Origin: Pontiellaceae bacterium B1224
GTDB lineage: Bacteria > Verrucomicrobiota > Kiritimatiellia > Kiritimatiellales > Pontiellaceae
Direction of reading: 5' to 3'
DNA: 54,440 bases
Assembly (NCBI GenBank): GCA_029432815.1
Contig: JAROBA010000036.1
Span: forward strand, 1-54,440
Shown here: positions 31,823-40,992 of the stretch, piece after piece
Position numbering within the stretch: the stretch's first letter is position 1
Layout of the letters: every line of letters begins with the position of its first letter
Program-made: the position numbers and the translations under genes
Notes under the pieces: generated by a model
What the model saw: the letters and a program-made list of their open reading frames with translations, nothing else
Told to the model about the DNA's origin: nothing
Database searches by the model: none

Positions 31823-33310
31823 ATGAACCGATTTGTGAATATACTGCTCATCAGCCTGCTCGTGGTGAGCGTCCGGGCTGAAACGCTTCATTACACCACC
31901 GTGCAAAAGCAGTGGGGGCTGGCCACATCAGCCATTCTCACGAAGCGGAATCATGAGGACTTCTACTCTCTGATGGGCGACCCGCCGGTGCCGCGCGCCA
32001 TTGAGCAGCAGCAAAACTCGCTACGCCGATGGTGGGGCATCTCCGACCGGAAATCGCTGATCAAGAAAATGAAATGGGTGCGCGATGAGGGGCACCGGGC
32101 GGAGTTCGATCAGATTCTGGCCGATCGTGAAAAGGCGGAATGGCTTGTTGTGCTGCGCGATCGGTTGTCGCTGAAAGACCGGGCCTACGACTATGACTAT
32201 CGCCGAACTTTTGTGGAAGAGCATGCCGACGAGCTGGAAGGTAAATCGCTGTTGGCCTGGGATCTGGCCCGTCTGGTTTCGCTGGCCCGCTGGGGCGTGC
32301 TTTGCGGATATATGGAAGCAGAGGAGGCGTGGGAATGGATCATGCCGGCCGCGCTTGCATTGCAGGAAACGTACGACTCGTGGGAGGATCTGGCGGAAAA
32401 TTATATGCTTGGGCGAGCATTCTGGTCGGAATATTACACCTTTGAAAGCGGCCATAAATATAAGCAGGCGATTTATTGGAACCTGAAGAATGAATGCAGC
32501 CCGTGGAATCGAATGGATTGGGGGACGGATCTGACCGGAAGCGCTGACCTGCAGCCCGAAGATGGTGAACTGCCGGCAGCGTCGGATTATTTCGTTGCGA
32601 CGCAGTATGATTGGGGAGGCCAGCCGCAGAAGGCAATCGACCTGTTGCTGCAGGTGAAGGACGAGAGCGATGATTATTACCGGGCGCTGGCTTATAATCG
32701 ATTGGGAAATATCTATGAACATGGCCGCGTCGGGATCGCGATGAATTGGCGTAAAGCAGTTGAGTATTATGCGGCCGGCGCAGAACTGGGAAATGCGGAC
32801 TGCCTGTTCGAGATTGGCAATGCGCACTACCAGGGAAATGGGCGCGCGAAAGATTTCAACAAAGCGATGGAATACCTGCAGGCGGCGGCGGAAGCCGGAA
32901 ATGTGGGTGCACTGACCAGTATGGGCTTGCTCTATGCCGATGGCGATGGGGTTGAAAAGGATTTGAAAAAAGCGGCGGAATTATATGCAGAAGCAACGCG
33001 GTGGGGTGCGACATATTCTGAAAATAATATGGCCGCGATGATGTTTGAAAATCCTGAAATCTGGGAGCCCGAGGAGGCGGTTGAGCTGGCATACAATGCC
33101 ATTTATAAACGGGAGTGCAACTCGCACTACGACACGCTGGTGAAGGTGCTGATTAAAGCCAAATACTGGAACGACGCCTGGTTGGAACTCAACGACTGGG
33201 AGCAATACGATATGCGCCAACGCGATAATTACGACCCGCTCGACCTTCCGAAAAAATTCAAAGTTTTCCGCAACGTAATTCAGAAAGGCCGATTGAAGTC
33301 CGAAGCTTGA
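31823..33310 (+). CDS. Exported DUF1266-like and Sel1-repeat protein
   Basis: This 495-residue protein has a signal peptide (MNRFVNILLISLLVVSVRA). The central part (about 100-250) has the WGLA...LARWGVLCGYMEAEEAWEWI and SWEDLAENYMLGR pattern of DUF1266 proteins. From about residue 290 come Sel1-type TPR repeats (RLGNIYEHGRVGI, EIGNAHYQGNGRAKDFNKAMEY, SMGLLYADGDGVEKDLKKA). Sel1 repeats mediate protein contacts. The start is the ATG at 31823, chosen for the signal peptide; a longer frame back to 31757 lacks one. It is divergent from the phosphorylase gene. Confidence 0.78.
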   Translation: MNRFVNILLISLLVVSVRAETLHYTTVQKQWGLATSAILTKRNHEDFYSLMGDPPVPRAIEQQQNSLRRWWGISDRKSLIKKMKWVRDEGHRAEFDQILADREKAEWLVVLRDRLSLKDRAYDYDYRRTFVEEHADELEGKSLLAWDLARLVSLARWGVLCGYMEAEEAWEWIMPAALALQETYDSWEDLAENYMLGRAFWSEYYTFESGHKYKQAIYWNLKNECSPWNRMDWGTDLTGSADLQPEDGELPAASDYFVATQYDWGGQPQKAIDLLLQVKDESDDYYRALAYNRLGNIYEHGRVGIAMNWRKAVEYYAAGAELGNADCLFEIGNAHYQGNGRAKDFNKAMEYLQAAAEAGNVGALTSMGLLYADGDGVEKDLKKAAELYAEATRWGATYSENNMAAMMFENPEIWEPEEAVELAYNAIYKRECNSHYDTLVKVLIKAKYWNDAWLELNDWEQYDMRQRDNYDPLDLPKKFKVFRNVIQKGRLKSEA

Positions 33311-33341
33311 TTCAACGTCGTTTCCAAAGGTTGGATAAAGG

Positions 33342-33992
33342 TTATTGGTGGCGGACGATTTCCGCTTCGACCATGTAGATGACATCTTCGGCAATGTTGG
33401 AGGCGTGGTCGCCGATGCGTTCGAGTCGGTGGGTGATGGCCAGCAGGGTGATCAGCGATTCGGCATGTTCGGGTTCGCGTTTCAACGCTTCCACGATTTC
33501 ATCTTTCATCTCCGATTTCATGGCATCAATTTCCAGGTCGTCCGTGATGACTTCGCGGGCCAGGTAGGAATCGATATTGATGAGGCAATCCAGACTCTTG
33601 CGGACGATCGTTTTCACCAGATAGGTCATCTGATGCAGATCGAGCGGAATTTTCGGTTTGGCGGACTGATTAATCAGAATCCCGTTCTTAGCAATGTCTG
33701 CGGCGAGGTCGCCGATGCGTTCGAGGTCGCTGGTCATTTTCATGACGGCAATAATGAAGCGCAGATCGATGGCAACCGGTTGATAGAGGGCCAGTGCTTT
33801 CAGGCATTCCTCTTCCACTTCGATTTCCAGATCATCCACCCGCGCATCATTAGCCATGACCTTTTTGGCCAGCTCAATATCACTTTCCTGAAAGGATTTA
33901 ACGGCCAGTTCGAGGTTTTCGTCCACCCGTGCGCTCAGCGAATAGATCAGCTTTTTCAGGCGTTCGAGTTCTTTTTCCAAATGTTTTGCCAT
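33342..33992 (-). CDS. phoU: Phosphate-uptake regulator PhoU
   Basis: PhoU links the PstSCAB transporter to the PhoR kinase and switches the regulon off when phosphate is plentiful. The 216 residues form two similar three-helix PhoU domains, each with the E/DxxxD metal-binding pattern (for example RIGDLAADIAKN and RIGDHASNIAED). The ATG at 33992 has GGAGGAGACCT upstream; a longer frame is open but lacks a site. It closes the pstSCAB-phoU cluster. Confidence 0.95.
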   Translation of the reverse strand: MAKHLEKELERLKKLIYSLSARVDENLELAVKSFQESDIELAKKVMANDARVDDLEIEVEEECLKALALYQPVAIDLRFIIAVMKMTSDLERIGDLAADIAKNGILINQSAKPKIPLDLHQMTYLVKTIVRKSLDCLINIDSYLAREVITDDLEIDAMKSEMKDEIVEALKREPEHAESLITLLAITHRLERIGDHASNIAEDVIYMVEAEIVRHQ

Positions 33993-34060
33993 AGGTCTCC
34001 TCCGGAGACTGATTCGTGAGGCGTGACTATGTTGAATCACGTTTCACTCATCAGTCCTCT

Positions 34061-34882
34061 CTATCCAAATCTTCCGGTAATATAATTTTCAGTCTGCGGG
34101 TTTTCAGGGTTGGTGAACAGTTGCTTGGTTTTTCCGAACTCTACCAAGACGCCTTCATACATAAAAGCGGTAAGATCGGAGACGCGGGCAGCCTGCTGCA
34201 TATTATGGGTCACGATGATGATGGTGTACTGTTTGCGGAGTTCGCCGATCAGGTCTTCGATTTTGGCGGTGGCTTTCGGGTCGAGCGCGGAGGTCGGTTC
34301 GTCCATCAGCAGAATTTCCGGTTTAATGGCCAGAGCACGGGCGATGCAGAGGCGCTGCTGCTGACCGCCGGACATACCGAGGGCATTGGCCTGGAGTCGG
34401 TCTTTCACTTCGTCCCAGATGGCAGCGTTACGCAGGCTCTCTTCAACAATCTCTGCCAGTTTCTGTTTGTTTTTGATGCCCTGCAGCCGCGGTCCATACG
34501 CCACGTTGTCGAAAATGGATTTGGGGAAGACATTCGGTTTCTGGAAAACCATGCCGACGCGGGCACGCAGTGTGACCACATCGATGTTCTTTGCGTAGAT
34601 GTTGTGCCCGTCAAAAATCATTTCTCCGGTGGCGCTGGTGGAAGGAATGAGATCGTTCATACGGTTGATGGAACGCAGCAACGTGCTCTTACCGCAGCCG
34701 CTCGGCCCGATCATGGCGGTGACCTTCTGCTTCGGAATCTTCATGCTGACTTTGCGGACGGCTTCAAAGTCGCCATAGAACAGGGAAAAGTCTTTCGCCT
34801 CGATATGTGTTTTGCGCGGCTTTTTATCGTCACTGCGCTCGGCAAACGTATCGATTTTTTTCATCGTGATTTCTTCAGTCAT
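34061..34882 (-). CDS. pstB: Phosphate ABC transporter ATP-binding protein
   Basis: This ATPase powers high-affinity phosphate import. The 273 residues have Walker [10 protein letters not shown], the Q-loop [11 protein letters not shown], the signature MSGGQQQRL, Walker [13 protein letters not shown] and the switch His in VTHNM. About 25 extra N-terminal residues precede the usual core. GGAGAAAATTT precedes the ATG at 34882. It follows pstA by 71 nt. Confidence 0.97.
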   Translation of the reverse strand: MTEEITMKKIDTFAERSDDKKPRKTHIEAKDFSLFYGDFEAVRKVSMKIPKQKVTAMIGPSGCGKSTLLRSINRMNDLIPSTSATGEMIFDGHNIYAKNIDVVTLRARVGMVFQKPNVFPKSIFDNVAYGPRLQGIKNKQKLAEIVEESLRNAAIWDEVKDRLQANALGMSGGQQQRLCIARALAIKPEILLMDEPTSALDPKATAKIEDLIGELRKQYTIIIVTHNMQQAARVSDLTAFMYEGVLVEFGKTKQLFTNPENPQTENYITGRFG

Positions 34883-34953
34883 AAATTTTCTCCGTATTAC
34901 GTACTGCGCAATACTTTTCCTTCGTAATTCCTAGTTCAACATCCTGTGGTTCA

Positions 34954-36462
34954 TTAACCTCTCAGCTTTTTGGAAATACGTGCACGCATCAGGATGGCGC
35001 CGAGGTTCAGCAGCAGCACAATGGCTACGAGGGTGAACACCATGCCGTATTGCACGTGTCGGATTTCATCAACCGCTTCATGTTCGGTACACAGGTTGTA
35101 AATATTCCAGGGCAGGGCCGGGGTGGGCTGGCTCAGGGTTTGCCAGAGTTTAAGCGGTGCACCAACGCTTACCGCGGCGGTAAAGATGATGGGGGCTGTT
35201 TCGCCGGCCGCGCGTCCCATACTGATGACGATGCCGGTGAGAATACCCGGCAGTGCGGCTGGAAGAATGACGGTGAGCACGGTATGCCACCGGCTGGCAC
35301 CCAGGCCGAGTGAAGCTTCTTTATAAGCGCGCGGAACGGCAAGGATGGCTTCTTCCGAAGATCGGATGATGGTTGGCAGAATCAGTAGGGAAAGGGTCAA
35401 CGATCCGGCCAACACACTCTTGGAGTCGGACACCTGAATCGTATTCAAAAAGAAGGCCAGACCGAATAGACCGAAAACAATGCTCGGAACGCCGGCCAGT
35501 GTACTGATGCAGATTCGGATGAAGCTGATGATGCGGCCTTCCTTGGCATATTCACAAAGGTAGATCGCGGCAATCACCCCCATGGGAATGGCAAAAATCA
35601 TGGCGCCGATCGTGAGGTAAATCGTACCGAGCACTTCCGGCCAGATGCCCCCGAAGATGTGGGAGTCTTTCGACTTGTCGGTAATAAACTGCCAGTAAAA
35701 CGTCCTTCTGGGCTGCATCATCTCACTGATGTTTTCCTCCAGATAGGGGAAAAAGGACTCCATTTCGGTTCCGATAAATTGATCGATACGCGGTTTTTCA
35801 ATCAGGATGCCCATGGCATCGGCGTTGGAATAATCCCACTCTTCGGTATAGAGCACTTCATGCAGTTTCACCAATGTGCGATCCCAGCGGGTTTGCCCGT
35901 ATTGCTGGCGCAGGAGAACCGGGGTGCGTTGGCCCGGCATGGGGCCGAATAATTCCTGCAGTGCATCAATCACGGATTCCAACGGCTCGGTACGCGATTC
36001 CTTCAGCTCGCTGATCTGGGTTTTCAGAGCCTTGGCTTCGTCTTTAAGGCGGTCTTCCTCGGCCTCGAGCTTTTCAGCTTCTTCTGTCTGGCCTTCTCTT
36101 TTCAATACACGGGCTTCGGCTTTCAATTCTTTAGCCCGTTCCTTTTTCGCATCCATTTCGGTTTCGATGCTGGAAACGCGCTGTTCCGTCCCCGCTTCAA
36201 AATCAGTCAGCATGTCGTAAATCGGAGCGCGGGCCGCAACGACTTCGGCATAGTCCTTGTTAAACTTTTCGGCATTCCCGCGATGGAATTGCTCCAGCAT
36301 GACCCGACGGTGTTCAATGGTTCCCTTGAATACAAAGGCCTTTGAACCGCGCCACACGATTGGAGTAAGGATCAGCAACAGGGCGATTGCCATGACGGCA
36401 ATCGAAATCAGACCGAGGCCGGAAAAGGCTTTATCGAGTAGTTTACGGGTTTCTAAGCGCAT
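34954..36462 (-). CDS. pstA: Phosphate ABC transporter permease with large coiled-coil insertion
   Basis: This inner-membrane permease partners PstC. The C-terminal part (about 270-500) is an ordinary PstA permease with the EAA loop YKEASLGLGASRWHTV and AAGETAPIIFTA. Between the first membrane helix (about 17-36) and GGIWPEVLGT (271) lies a periplasmic region of about 225 residues instead of the usual few dozen. It includes a long charged coiled coil at about 92-157 (KERAKELKAEARVLKREG). The total of 502 residues compares with about 290 for typical PstA. The gene starts 4 nt after pstC. Confidence 0.93.
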   Translation of the reverse strand: MRLETRKLLDKAFSGLGLISIAVMAIALLLILTPIVWRGSKAFVFKGTIEHRRVMLEQFHRGNAEKFNKDYAEVVAARAPIYDMLTDFEAGTEQRVSSIETEMDAKKERAKELKAEARVLKREGQTEEAEKLEAEEDRLKDEAKALKTQISELKESRTEPLESVIDALQELFGPMPGQRTPVLLRQQYGQTRWDRTLVKLHEVLYTEEWDYSNADAMGILIEKPRIDQFIGTEMESFFPYLEENISEMMQPRRTFYWQFITDKSKDSHIFGGIWPEVLGTIYLTIGAMIFAIPMGVIAAIYLCEYAKEGRIISFIRICISTLAGVPSIVFGLFGLAFFLNTIQVSDSKSVLAGSLTLSLLILPTIIRSSEEAILAVPRAYKEASLGLGASRWHTVLTVILPAALPGILTGIVISMGRAAGETAPIIFTAAVSVGAPLKLWQTLSQPTPALPWNIYNLCTEHEAVDEIRHVQYGMVFTLVAIVLLLNLGAILMRARISKKLRG

Positions 36463-36466
36463 CAGA

Positions 36467-37609
36467 TTATTTTCCGAGTTTCTTACGCGAGCGTTTTACA
36501 ATGATTTCGCTGACAAGGTTCATGATGAACGAGAAGGCGAGCAGACAGAACGCCATGGCAAAAAGTACGTGAAAGCGGGAGGAGCCGGTCACGTGGTCGG
36601 CCTCTCCCATATCCCCGGCGATGGTGGCAGTCAGCGTGCGGACGGGTTGCAGCATATTGTACCAGGGGTCCGGAATGCGCGATGCATTCCCCGATGCCAT
36701 CCAGACCACCATCGTTTCGCCGATGGCGCGCATCACGCCCAGAATGACGGCCGCCAGAATGCCGCTGATTGAAGCGGGAATGATGGTTTTTATAATGGTC
36801 TCGGCGCGGGTTGCTCCCAATGCATAGGAGCCTTCACGAAGCTCGCGGCCGGCGGCCTGCAGAGCATCTTCCGAAACACTGACCACCGTCGGCAGCGCCA
36901 TGATGCCGAGAATGATGGAGACGTTCAGCGCATTGGTGCCCGAGCTGATTTCTACACCGCTGAGTTGGGCGGAAAGGCGATAGAGGAAAATAAATGCCGC
37001 AATTCCAAGGATTGGAAAAATGATTGCCCCGGCCGTTTTGGGATTCATTTTATCACGAAGCTTATCGGTGATGAGGTCGCCCATAACAACCACGAGCAGC
37101 GCAATGAGCGGCCCCAGTACAATCCAGACGCCGGCGGAAAGAATGGCACCGCCATGGTTTTGAAGCAGGGGAGCAAAAACAACCAGCGCAAAGAAGCCGT
37201 AGGCCACGGAGGGGATCGCGGCGAGCACTTCAATGACTGGTTTCACAATCTGTCTGACATTAAAGGGGAGCAAATCGCTGAGGCAGACCGATGCAGCGAT
37301 TCCCAATGGAACAGCAACCACCACGGCGCCGAGTGTTACCAACCCGGTTCCAACAAAAATCGGCAATGCGCCGAACTCGGCCGGCGAACCGGAAGGGTAC
37401 CAGCGTGCGGTGGTGAAAAATTCCTTAAACCCTTCGGCTTTAAAAAACGGAAGGGCATCCTTTAAGATGAAGTAAAAGATAAAGAAGACGGTAATGGTGG
37501 AAAGCGAGGTGATCAGAAAGAGGATGGATTGCCCGAGCAGACTGCTGATTCGCTGCCGCCGGCTTGCTGCATCGCTCATTATTAGGCTTGTATTAGCTTT
37601 TTTACTCAT
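36467..37609 (-). CDS. pstC: Phosphate ABC transporter permease PstC
   Basis: This inner-membrane permease pairs with PstA. The 380 residues include six or more membrane helices, the segment EVLAAIPSVAYGFFALVVFAPLL in the core, and the EAA loop ELREGSYALGATRAETI followed by MRAIGETMVVWM. Length is slightly above usual. AGGA precedes the ATG at 37609. A TGTTAG-type 11-nt direct repeat about 50 nt upstream suggests its own PhoB-controlled promoter. A palindrome (37003-37017) encodes FPILG. Confidence 0.95.
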   Translation of the reverse strand: MSKKANTSLIMSDAASRRQRISSLLGQSILFLITSLSTITVFFIFYFILKDALPFFKAEGFKEFFTTARWYPSGSPAEFGALPIFVGTGLVTLGAVVVAVPLGIAASVCLSDLLPFNVRQIVKPVIEVLAAIPSVAYGFFALVVFAPLLQNHGGAILSAGVWIVLGPLIALLVVVMGDLITDKLRDKMNPKTAGAIIFPILGIAAFIFLYRLSAQLSGVEISSGTNALNVSIILGIMALPTVVSVSEDALQAAGRELREGSYALGATRAETIIKTIIPASISGILAAVILGVMRAIGETMVVWMASGNASRIPDPWYNMLQPVRTLTATIAGDMGEADHVTGSSRFHVLFAMAFCLLAFSFIMNLVSEIIVKRSRKKLGK

Positions 37610-37654
37610 AGACGCATAATTCCTTAAGAACGCGACAAAGAGTGGGTGGGTAAT

Positions 37655-37688
37655 GTTAGTGAAAGATTAGTAGAGAATTAATGTTAGG
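37655..37688 (-). promoter_or_regulatory. Candidate Pho box upstream of pstC
   Basis: On the plus strand, TGTTAG (37655) and GATTAG (37666) are spaced 11 nt as TGTTAGTGAAA-GATTAG, with another TGTTAG at 37683. The same TGTTAGNGAAA unit occurs before pstS and the porin gene. The remainder of 37610-37931 contains no gene I accept. Confidence 0.5.
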
Positions 37689-37931
37689 TGAGCATGAGCT
37701 CGGGATGTGATACATGCCCCTGGTTAAAAGGGGCAATGAAATCGCCGCAGGTGGGGTTGAAAATGTCGTGATGATAGAGAAAGTACGCGCGGTCGGATTC
37801 TTCAACTGCCCGCAATGATATGCGGGAGCTGGTTCTGAGTTGCACTGGTTTTGGATGCACATGCACATGTGGAAGTTGACAGCCGTCTCTATGCGACCGG
37901 TCTTGGAAAATAGAGATGTATGGGGGACACA

Positions 37932-37965
37932 AAAAAGGCGCAACCCGAAGGATGCGCCTTATTCA
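37932..37965 (-). terminator. Terminator after pstS
   Basis: On the minus strand, AAGGCGCATCC-TTC-GGGTTGCGCCTT is followed by TTTT. It would separate pstS from pstCAB-phoU transcription or attenuate read-through, giving more PstS than permease. Confidence 0.9.
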
Positions 37966-37985
37966 CACGATTCGGTGATGCTTTC

Positions 37986-38804
37986 TTAGTAGGCAGTCAC
38001 CGGAACGAATCCAATTTCTTCCACCATCTCCTGGCCGTCTTCTGTCAGGTGAATAGTCACAAACTGATAGAGCGTGCTTCCAAGCTTCGGATAGCGGTTG
38101 GTGTACATGAAGAGCGGGCGGGCAACCGGATATTCGCCGGTCTGTACTGTTTCCGCCGATGGATAGATGCCGTTAACTTTCAGCGCTTTTACCGTTTTGT
38201 CAACAAAGCCGAGGCCGGCATAACCGATGGCGGCCGGTGTGGATTGAACGCGCTGACGGATGGCACCGTTGGAACCGACGTATTCACATTTTCCGCCGAT
38301 TTTTTCCTTATTCATGACGAGTCCGGCGAAGGTTTCGTAGGTGCCGGAGTTGGTGTCGCGGGAAATCGTTACGATTTCTTTGTTCGGACCACCGACTTCA
38401 CTCCAGTTGCTGATTTCGCCGAGAAAGATTTTGCGAACCTGCTCAACGGTCAGATCCTGAACGGGATTGGACGGGTGAACCAGAATCGGCAGGCCGTCGA
38501 GGGCCACCACGTGGGCAACCGGCTGAGCGCCACCATCTGCCGCGGCTTTGAATTCGCTGTCTTTCATCGGGCGGGACATGATGGCCACATCGCACGTGCC
38601 GTTCACCATGGCTTTTGCGCCATTGCCGCTGCCGGATTCGGAAACGGTGATGTTTACTTCCGGATTAGCTGCCATGTAATATTCGGCAAAGGCTTTGGCG
38701 ATGGGGCCCACGGTGGTGGATCCGTCAATAACGATGGTTTCTGAGGCACCGGCAGCTCCGGCAACGGCAACGGCGGCGGCGAATGCAAAAATTTGTTTCT
38801 TCAT
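37986..38804 (-). CDS. pstS: Periplasmic phosphate-binding protein
   Basis: This is the high-affinity phosphate receptor of the Pst transporter. The 272 residues start with a signal peptide (cleavage after about AGAAGA). Phosphate-binding segments are visible: IDGSTTVGPIAKA near residue 27, SGSGNGAKAM, IMSRPM and SRDTNSGTYETF. AGGAG precedes the ATG at 38804. It is followed by a strong terminator and preceded by a candidate Pho box. Confidence 0.96.
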   Translation of the reverse strand: MKKQIFAFAAAVAVAGAAGASETIVIDGSTTVGPIAKAFAEYYMAANPEVNITVSESGSGNGAKAMVNGTCDVAIMSRPMKDSEFKAAADGGAQPVAHVVALDGLPILVHPSNPVQDLTVEQVRKIFLGEISNWSEVGGPNKEIVTISRDTNSGTYETFAGLVMNKEKIGGKCEYVGSNGAIRQRVQSTPAAIGYAGLGFVDKTVKALKVNGIYPSAETVQTGEYPVARPLFMYTNRYPKLGSTLYQFVTIHLTEDGQEMVEEIGFVPVTAY

Positions 38805-38865
38805 AATTAATACTCCTGATTAGTTGATACAGTTCGTTTGAACTGCGTTAAACATCAACATAACG

Positions 38866-38887
38866 TGTTAGAGAAACATTAGGGCAG
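38866..38887 (-). promoter_or_regulatory. Candidate Pho box upstream of pstS
   Basis: On the plus strand TGTTAGAGAAA (38866) is followed directly by CATTAGGGCAG (38877): two 11-nt direct repeats about 60 nt before the pstS ATG. Confidence 0.55.
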
Positions 38888-39001
38888 TATTCAGAAGCGG
38901 TAAGTTTCACATTTTCCTAACACTGGAAAAAGCGAACGAGATAGACCGCGCAAAGGGTGCTGACTTAAGGAGGGCTTCCATCGAAACGGCGAGGCGACGG
39001 G

Positions 39002-39046
39002 GCGGGCGAGACGCCCGCGATACGTACTGCAGGCATCCTGTCTGCC
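39002..39046. repeat. Paired-hairpin intergenic repeat, module 2
   Basis: GCGGGCGAGACGCCCGC with the tail GATAC is followed by GCAGGCATCCTGTCTGCC. It lies in the 480-nt gap between pstS and the porin gene, which otherwise holds the Pho box, two palindromes and a terminator, and no gene. Confidence 0.7.
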
Positions 39047-39174
39047 TCGACAGGCATTTTCACAGCAGGGTCAAACCCGCTTGTGCTTATTCATTTAATC
39101 CTGCTTCCGGGCCGAAAACTCATAGTTGCTTTTGCGGGGTTTTGTGGCAAGCGGATTATATTAAACCAAAAAAG

Positions 39175-39189
39175 TTCCAATGTTTGGAA
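39175..39189. repeat. 15-bp palindrome TTCCA-N5-TGGAA
   Basis: TTCCAATGTTTGGAA runs straight into a further ACATTGGAA half-site, forming overlapping palindromes to about 39197. Confidence 0.9.
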
Positions 39190-39239
39190 ACATTGGAACG
39201 TTGCGAGTGTAGGAAGGGATCGTCTGGGTTCAGGTGCGC

Positions 39240-39276
39240 TTCCAAACATTGGAAGGGCATCCGGCCGGATGCCCTT
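39240..39276 (-). terminator. Porin terminator with adjoining palindrome
   Basis: GGGCATCCGG-CCGGATGCCC (39255-39275) is a perfect stem 11 nt past the porin stop. It abuts a 15-bp palindrome, TTCCAAACATTGGAA, at 39240-39254. Confidence 0.75.
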
Positions 39277-39286
39277 TAGTGTGGAA

Positions 39287-40468
39287 TTAGAAGCTCACCA
39301 TGAGGTCGAGCATCAGGGAGTTGAACTGCTGGCTGAAAGCCGTTGTAGTGCGGGCTGGTGTGCGCTCTGAATAAACATAGGTCAGGCCGGCTGCCAGGTT
39401 TTTAGCAAAGTTGTATTTGCCTTTGATGCGGCTTCCTTTAACGCCCGCACCGCCATCGGCAAAGTCGGAATCAGTAAAGGCGCCGGGCGCCGCGTAAAGG
39501 CCGAGATCGCGGTAGTCATACTTGGCTTCCCACTTTCCCTTATTGGCATCGCTGAATTTAACGCCTACACAATACCCTGAATCTTCAGTATCGACTTCGC
39601 TATTGCTGACCACGTTTCCGTAGAAATTAATGCCGACCGGGCCGACATCTTTCACGCCGAGTTCGAAGAACAGTTCTGTGATTTTATACCCAACCGGGTA
39701 TAAGGCGACTGCTTTCGCGTTGTCGTATCCATAGTAGGAAACGCCGAACGTTCCTTTGAGTTTGTCGCCGATGGGTTGAATGACTCCTCCTTGAATCTGA
39801 CCTAAGGAGCAGTCCGTTGATGTGGCCGTTTCAACGACCCGATAATAACCTGCGCTTGTGAAGAGACCGGTGTTTTTCATTTTTCCGGCGTAGGCATAAG
39901 CAAAGCCTTCGGGGTTTACATCGGAGTCCCAGATCATATCGGTGGTATTTTGCCACTGCTGTTTCATTTTACCGATGGTTGCTGTGCCGTATTTGGCATC
40001 CTCTGGATCAAACGCAATGTAGGCCAATGAGAGGTTGAAGTTCTTTGAATCAAACCCATCGCCAATCGTTACGTTGCCGGAGTTTGCTTTTTCACCGGTG
40101 CGCATGCCGATGGCAGCCTTCGTGAAGTTGTTGACGTCGGCATAAACGCCCAGTCGTGCCCGGATGCGCTGGATATTTTTTGTGGTGGAAAGATCGTTCC
40201 CGGCTGTGTCCTCGGCTTCAACGTGCTGGAAGCGGTAGCGGACATCTCCCTTGACTCTTACCTTACCTGCCCAGCCGGATTGGCTTTCTTCTTTTTGTTT
40301 TTCTTCGAGCGCTTCCAGACGCTTAAGAAGTTCTTCGTTGGTGGGGGGAGTACTGATTTCTTCTGCGGTTATGGTGGACACAGCAGCTGGTGTGTCTTTG
40401 CTCGCGCCAAAAGCGGCAGCCGAGAGGGCTAATGAGGCCGCGATGCCAAATATAAATTTCTTATTCAT
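39287..40468 (-). CDS. Putative outer-membrane porin of the phosphate regulon
   Basis: This 393-residue protein has a signal peptide (MNKKFIFGIAASLALSAAAFGA), a short coiled coil (about 42-62, NEELLKRLEALEEKQKEE) and then a beta-barrel that ends in MLDLMVSF with the terminal Phe. It resembles the putative porin family (Porin_5-like) that begins with such a trimerisation helix. Its place between pstS and the Na/Pi cotransporter, and three 11-nt TGTTAG-type repeats upstream, suggest a phosphate-induced channel analogous in role to PhoE or OprP. GGAGGATG precedes the ATG. Confidence 0.82.
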   Translation of the reverse strand: MNKKFIFGIAASLALSAAAFGASKDTPAAVSTITAEEISTPPTNEELLKRLEALEEKQKEESQSGWAGKVRVKGDVRYRFQHVEAEDTAGNDLSTTKNIQRIRARLGVYADVNNFTKAAIGMRTGEKANSGNVTIGDGFDSKNFNLSLAYIAFDPEDAKYGTATIGKMKQQWQNTTDMIWDSDVNPEGFAYAYAGKMKNTGLFTSAGYYRVVETATSTDCSLGQIQGGVIQPIGDKLKGTFGVSYYGYDNAKAVALYPVGYKITELFFELGVKDVGPVGINFYGNVVSNSEVDTEDSGYCVGVKFSDANKGKWEAKYDYRDLGLYAAPGAFTDSDFADGGAGVKGSRIKGKYNFAKNLAAGLTYVYSERTPARTTTAFSQQFNSLMLDLMVSF

Positions 40469-40567
40469 GTTTCATCCTCCATTCAGGTTTTGTTAGGCAA
40501 ATGGTTTCCCGGTTCCCGGCATTCCCTTTGCCGGCTTAAATTAGGGGCTTTCAGCCCTGTTTTAAGG

Positions 40568-40582
40568 TTCCAATGTTTGGAA
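40568..40582. repeat. 15-bp palindrome TTCCA-N5-TGGAA upstream of the porin
   Basis: TTCCAATGTTTGGAA lies between the porin ATG and its candidate Pho box. Confidence 0.9.
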
Positions 40583-40639
40583 ATGATTTTCGCAACATTC
40601 AGTTCCTTTTATTAATGTGAGCGTATGATTAGGTTGAAG

Positions 40640-40674
40640 TGTTAGGGAAATATGAGAAAGAGATTAGGGATTAG
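40640..40674 (-). promoter_or_regulatory. Candidate Pho box upstream of the porin
   Basis: On the plus strand three consecutive 11-nt units occur: TGTTAGGGAAA (40640), TATGAGAAAGA (40651) and GATTAGGGATT (40662), with GATTAG also at 40627. This is the longest array of the motif in the window. Confidence 0.55.
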
Positions 40675-40687
40675 TAATTGGTAAGGA

Positions 40688-40903
40688 TTATATTTGCTCT
40701 GTTAAGAGGGGGTTTGCAGTGGATTTGGATGAAAATTCCTGCCAGCTGATCTGGATGCCGGTTGAAATATCCCAGCCGCGACAATCGCCTCCGTTAATAT
40801 TATCTGCCTGACCGATATCATATTCCACTCCGTTTGGCCATTTCCCGTCTATAGCCGTAAAAATATTAGATAGTTCCGTACATGCGTCAAATATGCGAAC
40901 GAA
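40688..40903 (-). pseudogene. Start-less protein-like remnant
   Basis: A 71-codon open frame without a start codon encodes a plausible globular segment, with FDACTELSNIFTAIDGKWP, then a Gly/Asp-rich stretch, then ISWQEFSSKS. An in-frame stop lies just upstream at 40904-40906. It sits downstream of the Na/Pi cotransporter terminator. It may be the decayed 3' end of an exported protein gene. I recognise no family and the call is weak. Confidence 0.3.
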
Positions 40904-40929
40904 TTATTAGCAGATTATGCGGGGTTTTA

Positions 40930-40970
40930 TGAAAAATAAAAAAAGGCCCCTCTGTTTTAAGAGGAGCCTT
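40930..40970 (-). terminator. Terminator after the Na/Pi cotransporter
   Basis: On the minus strand AAGGCTCCTCTT-AAAAC-AGAGGGGCCTT is followed by a run of eight T. Confidence 0.92.
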
Positions 40971-40992
40971 GGACGGAATCTATGAATCCGGG

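Noticed and set aside
37656-37943. Minus-strand frames of 82-95 codons between pstS and pstC
   Set aside because: They start inside the pstS terminator, have no ribosome-binding site, and two overlapping frames compete. Some protein-like stretches remain unexplained, but I do not call a gene.
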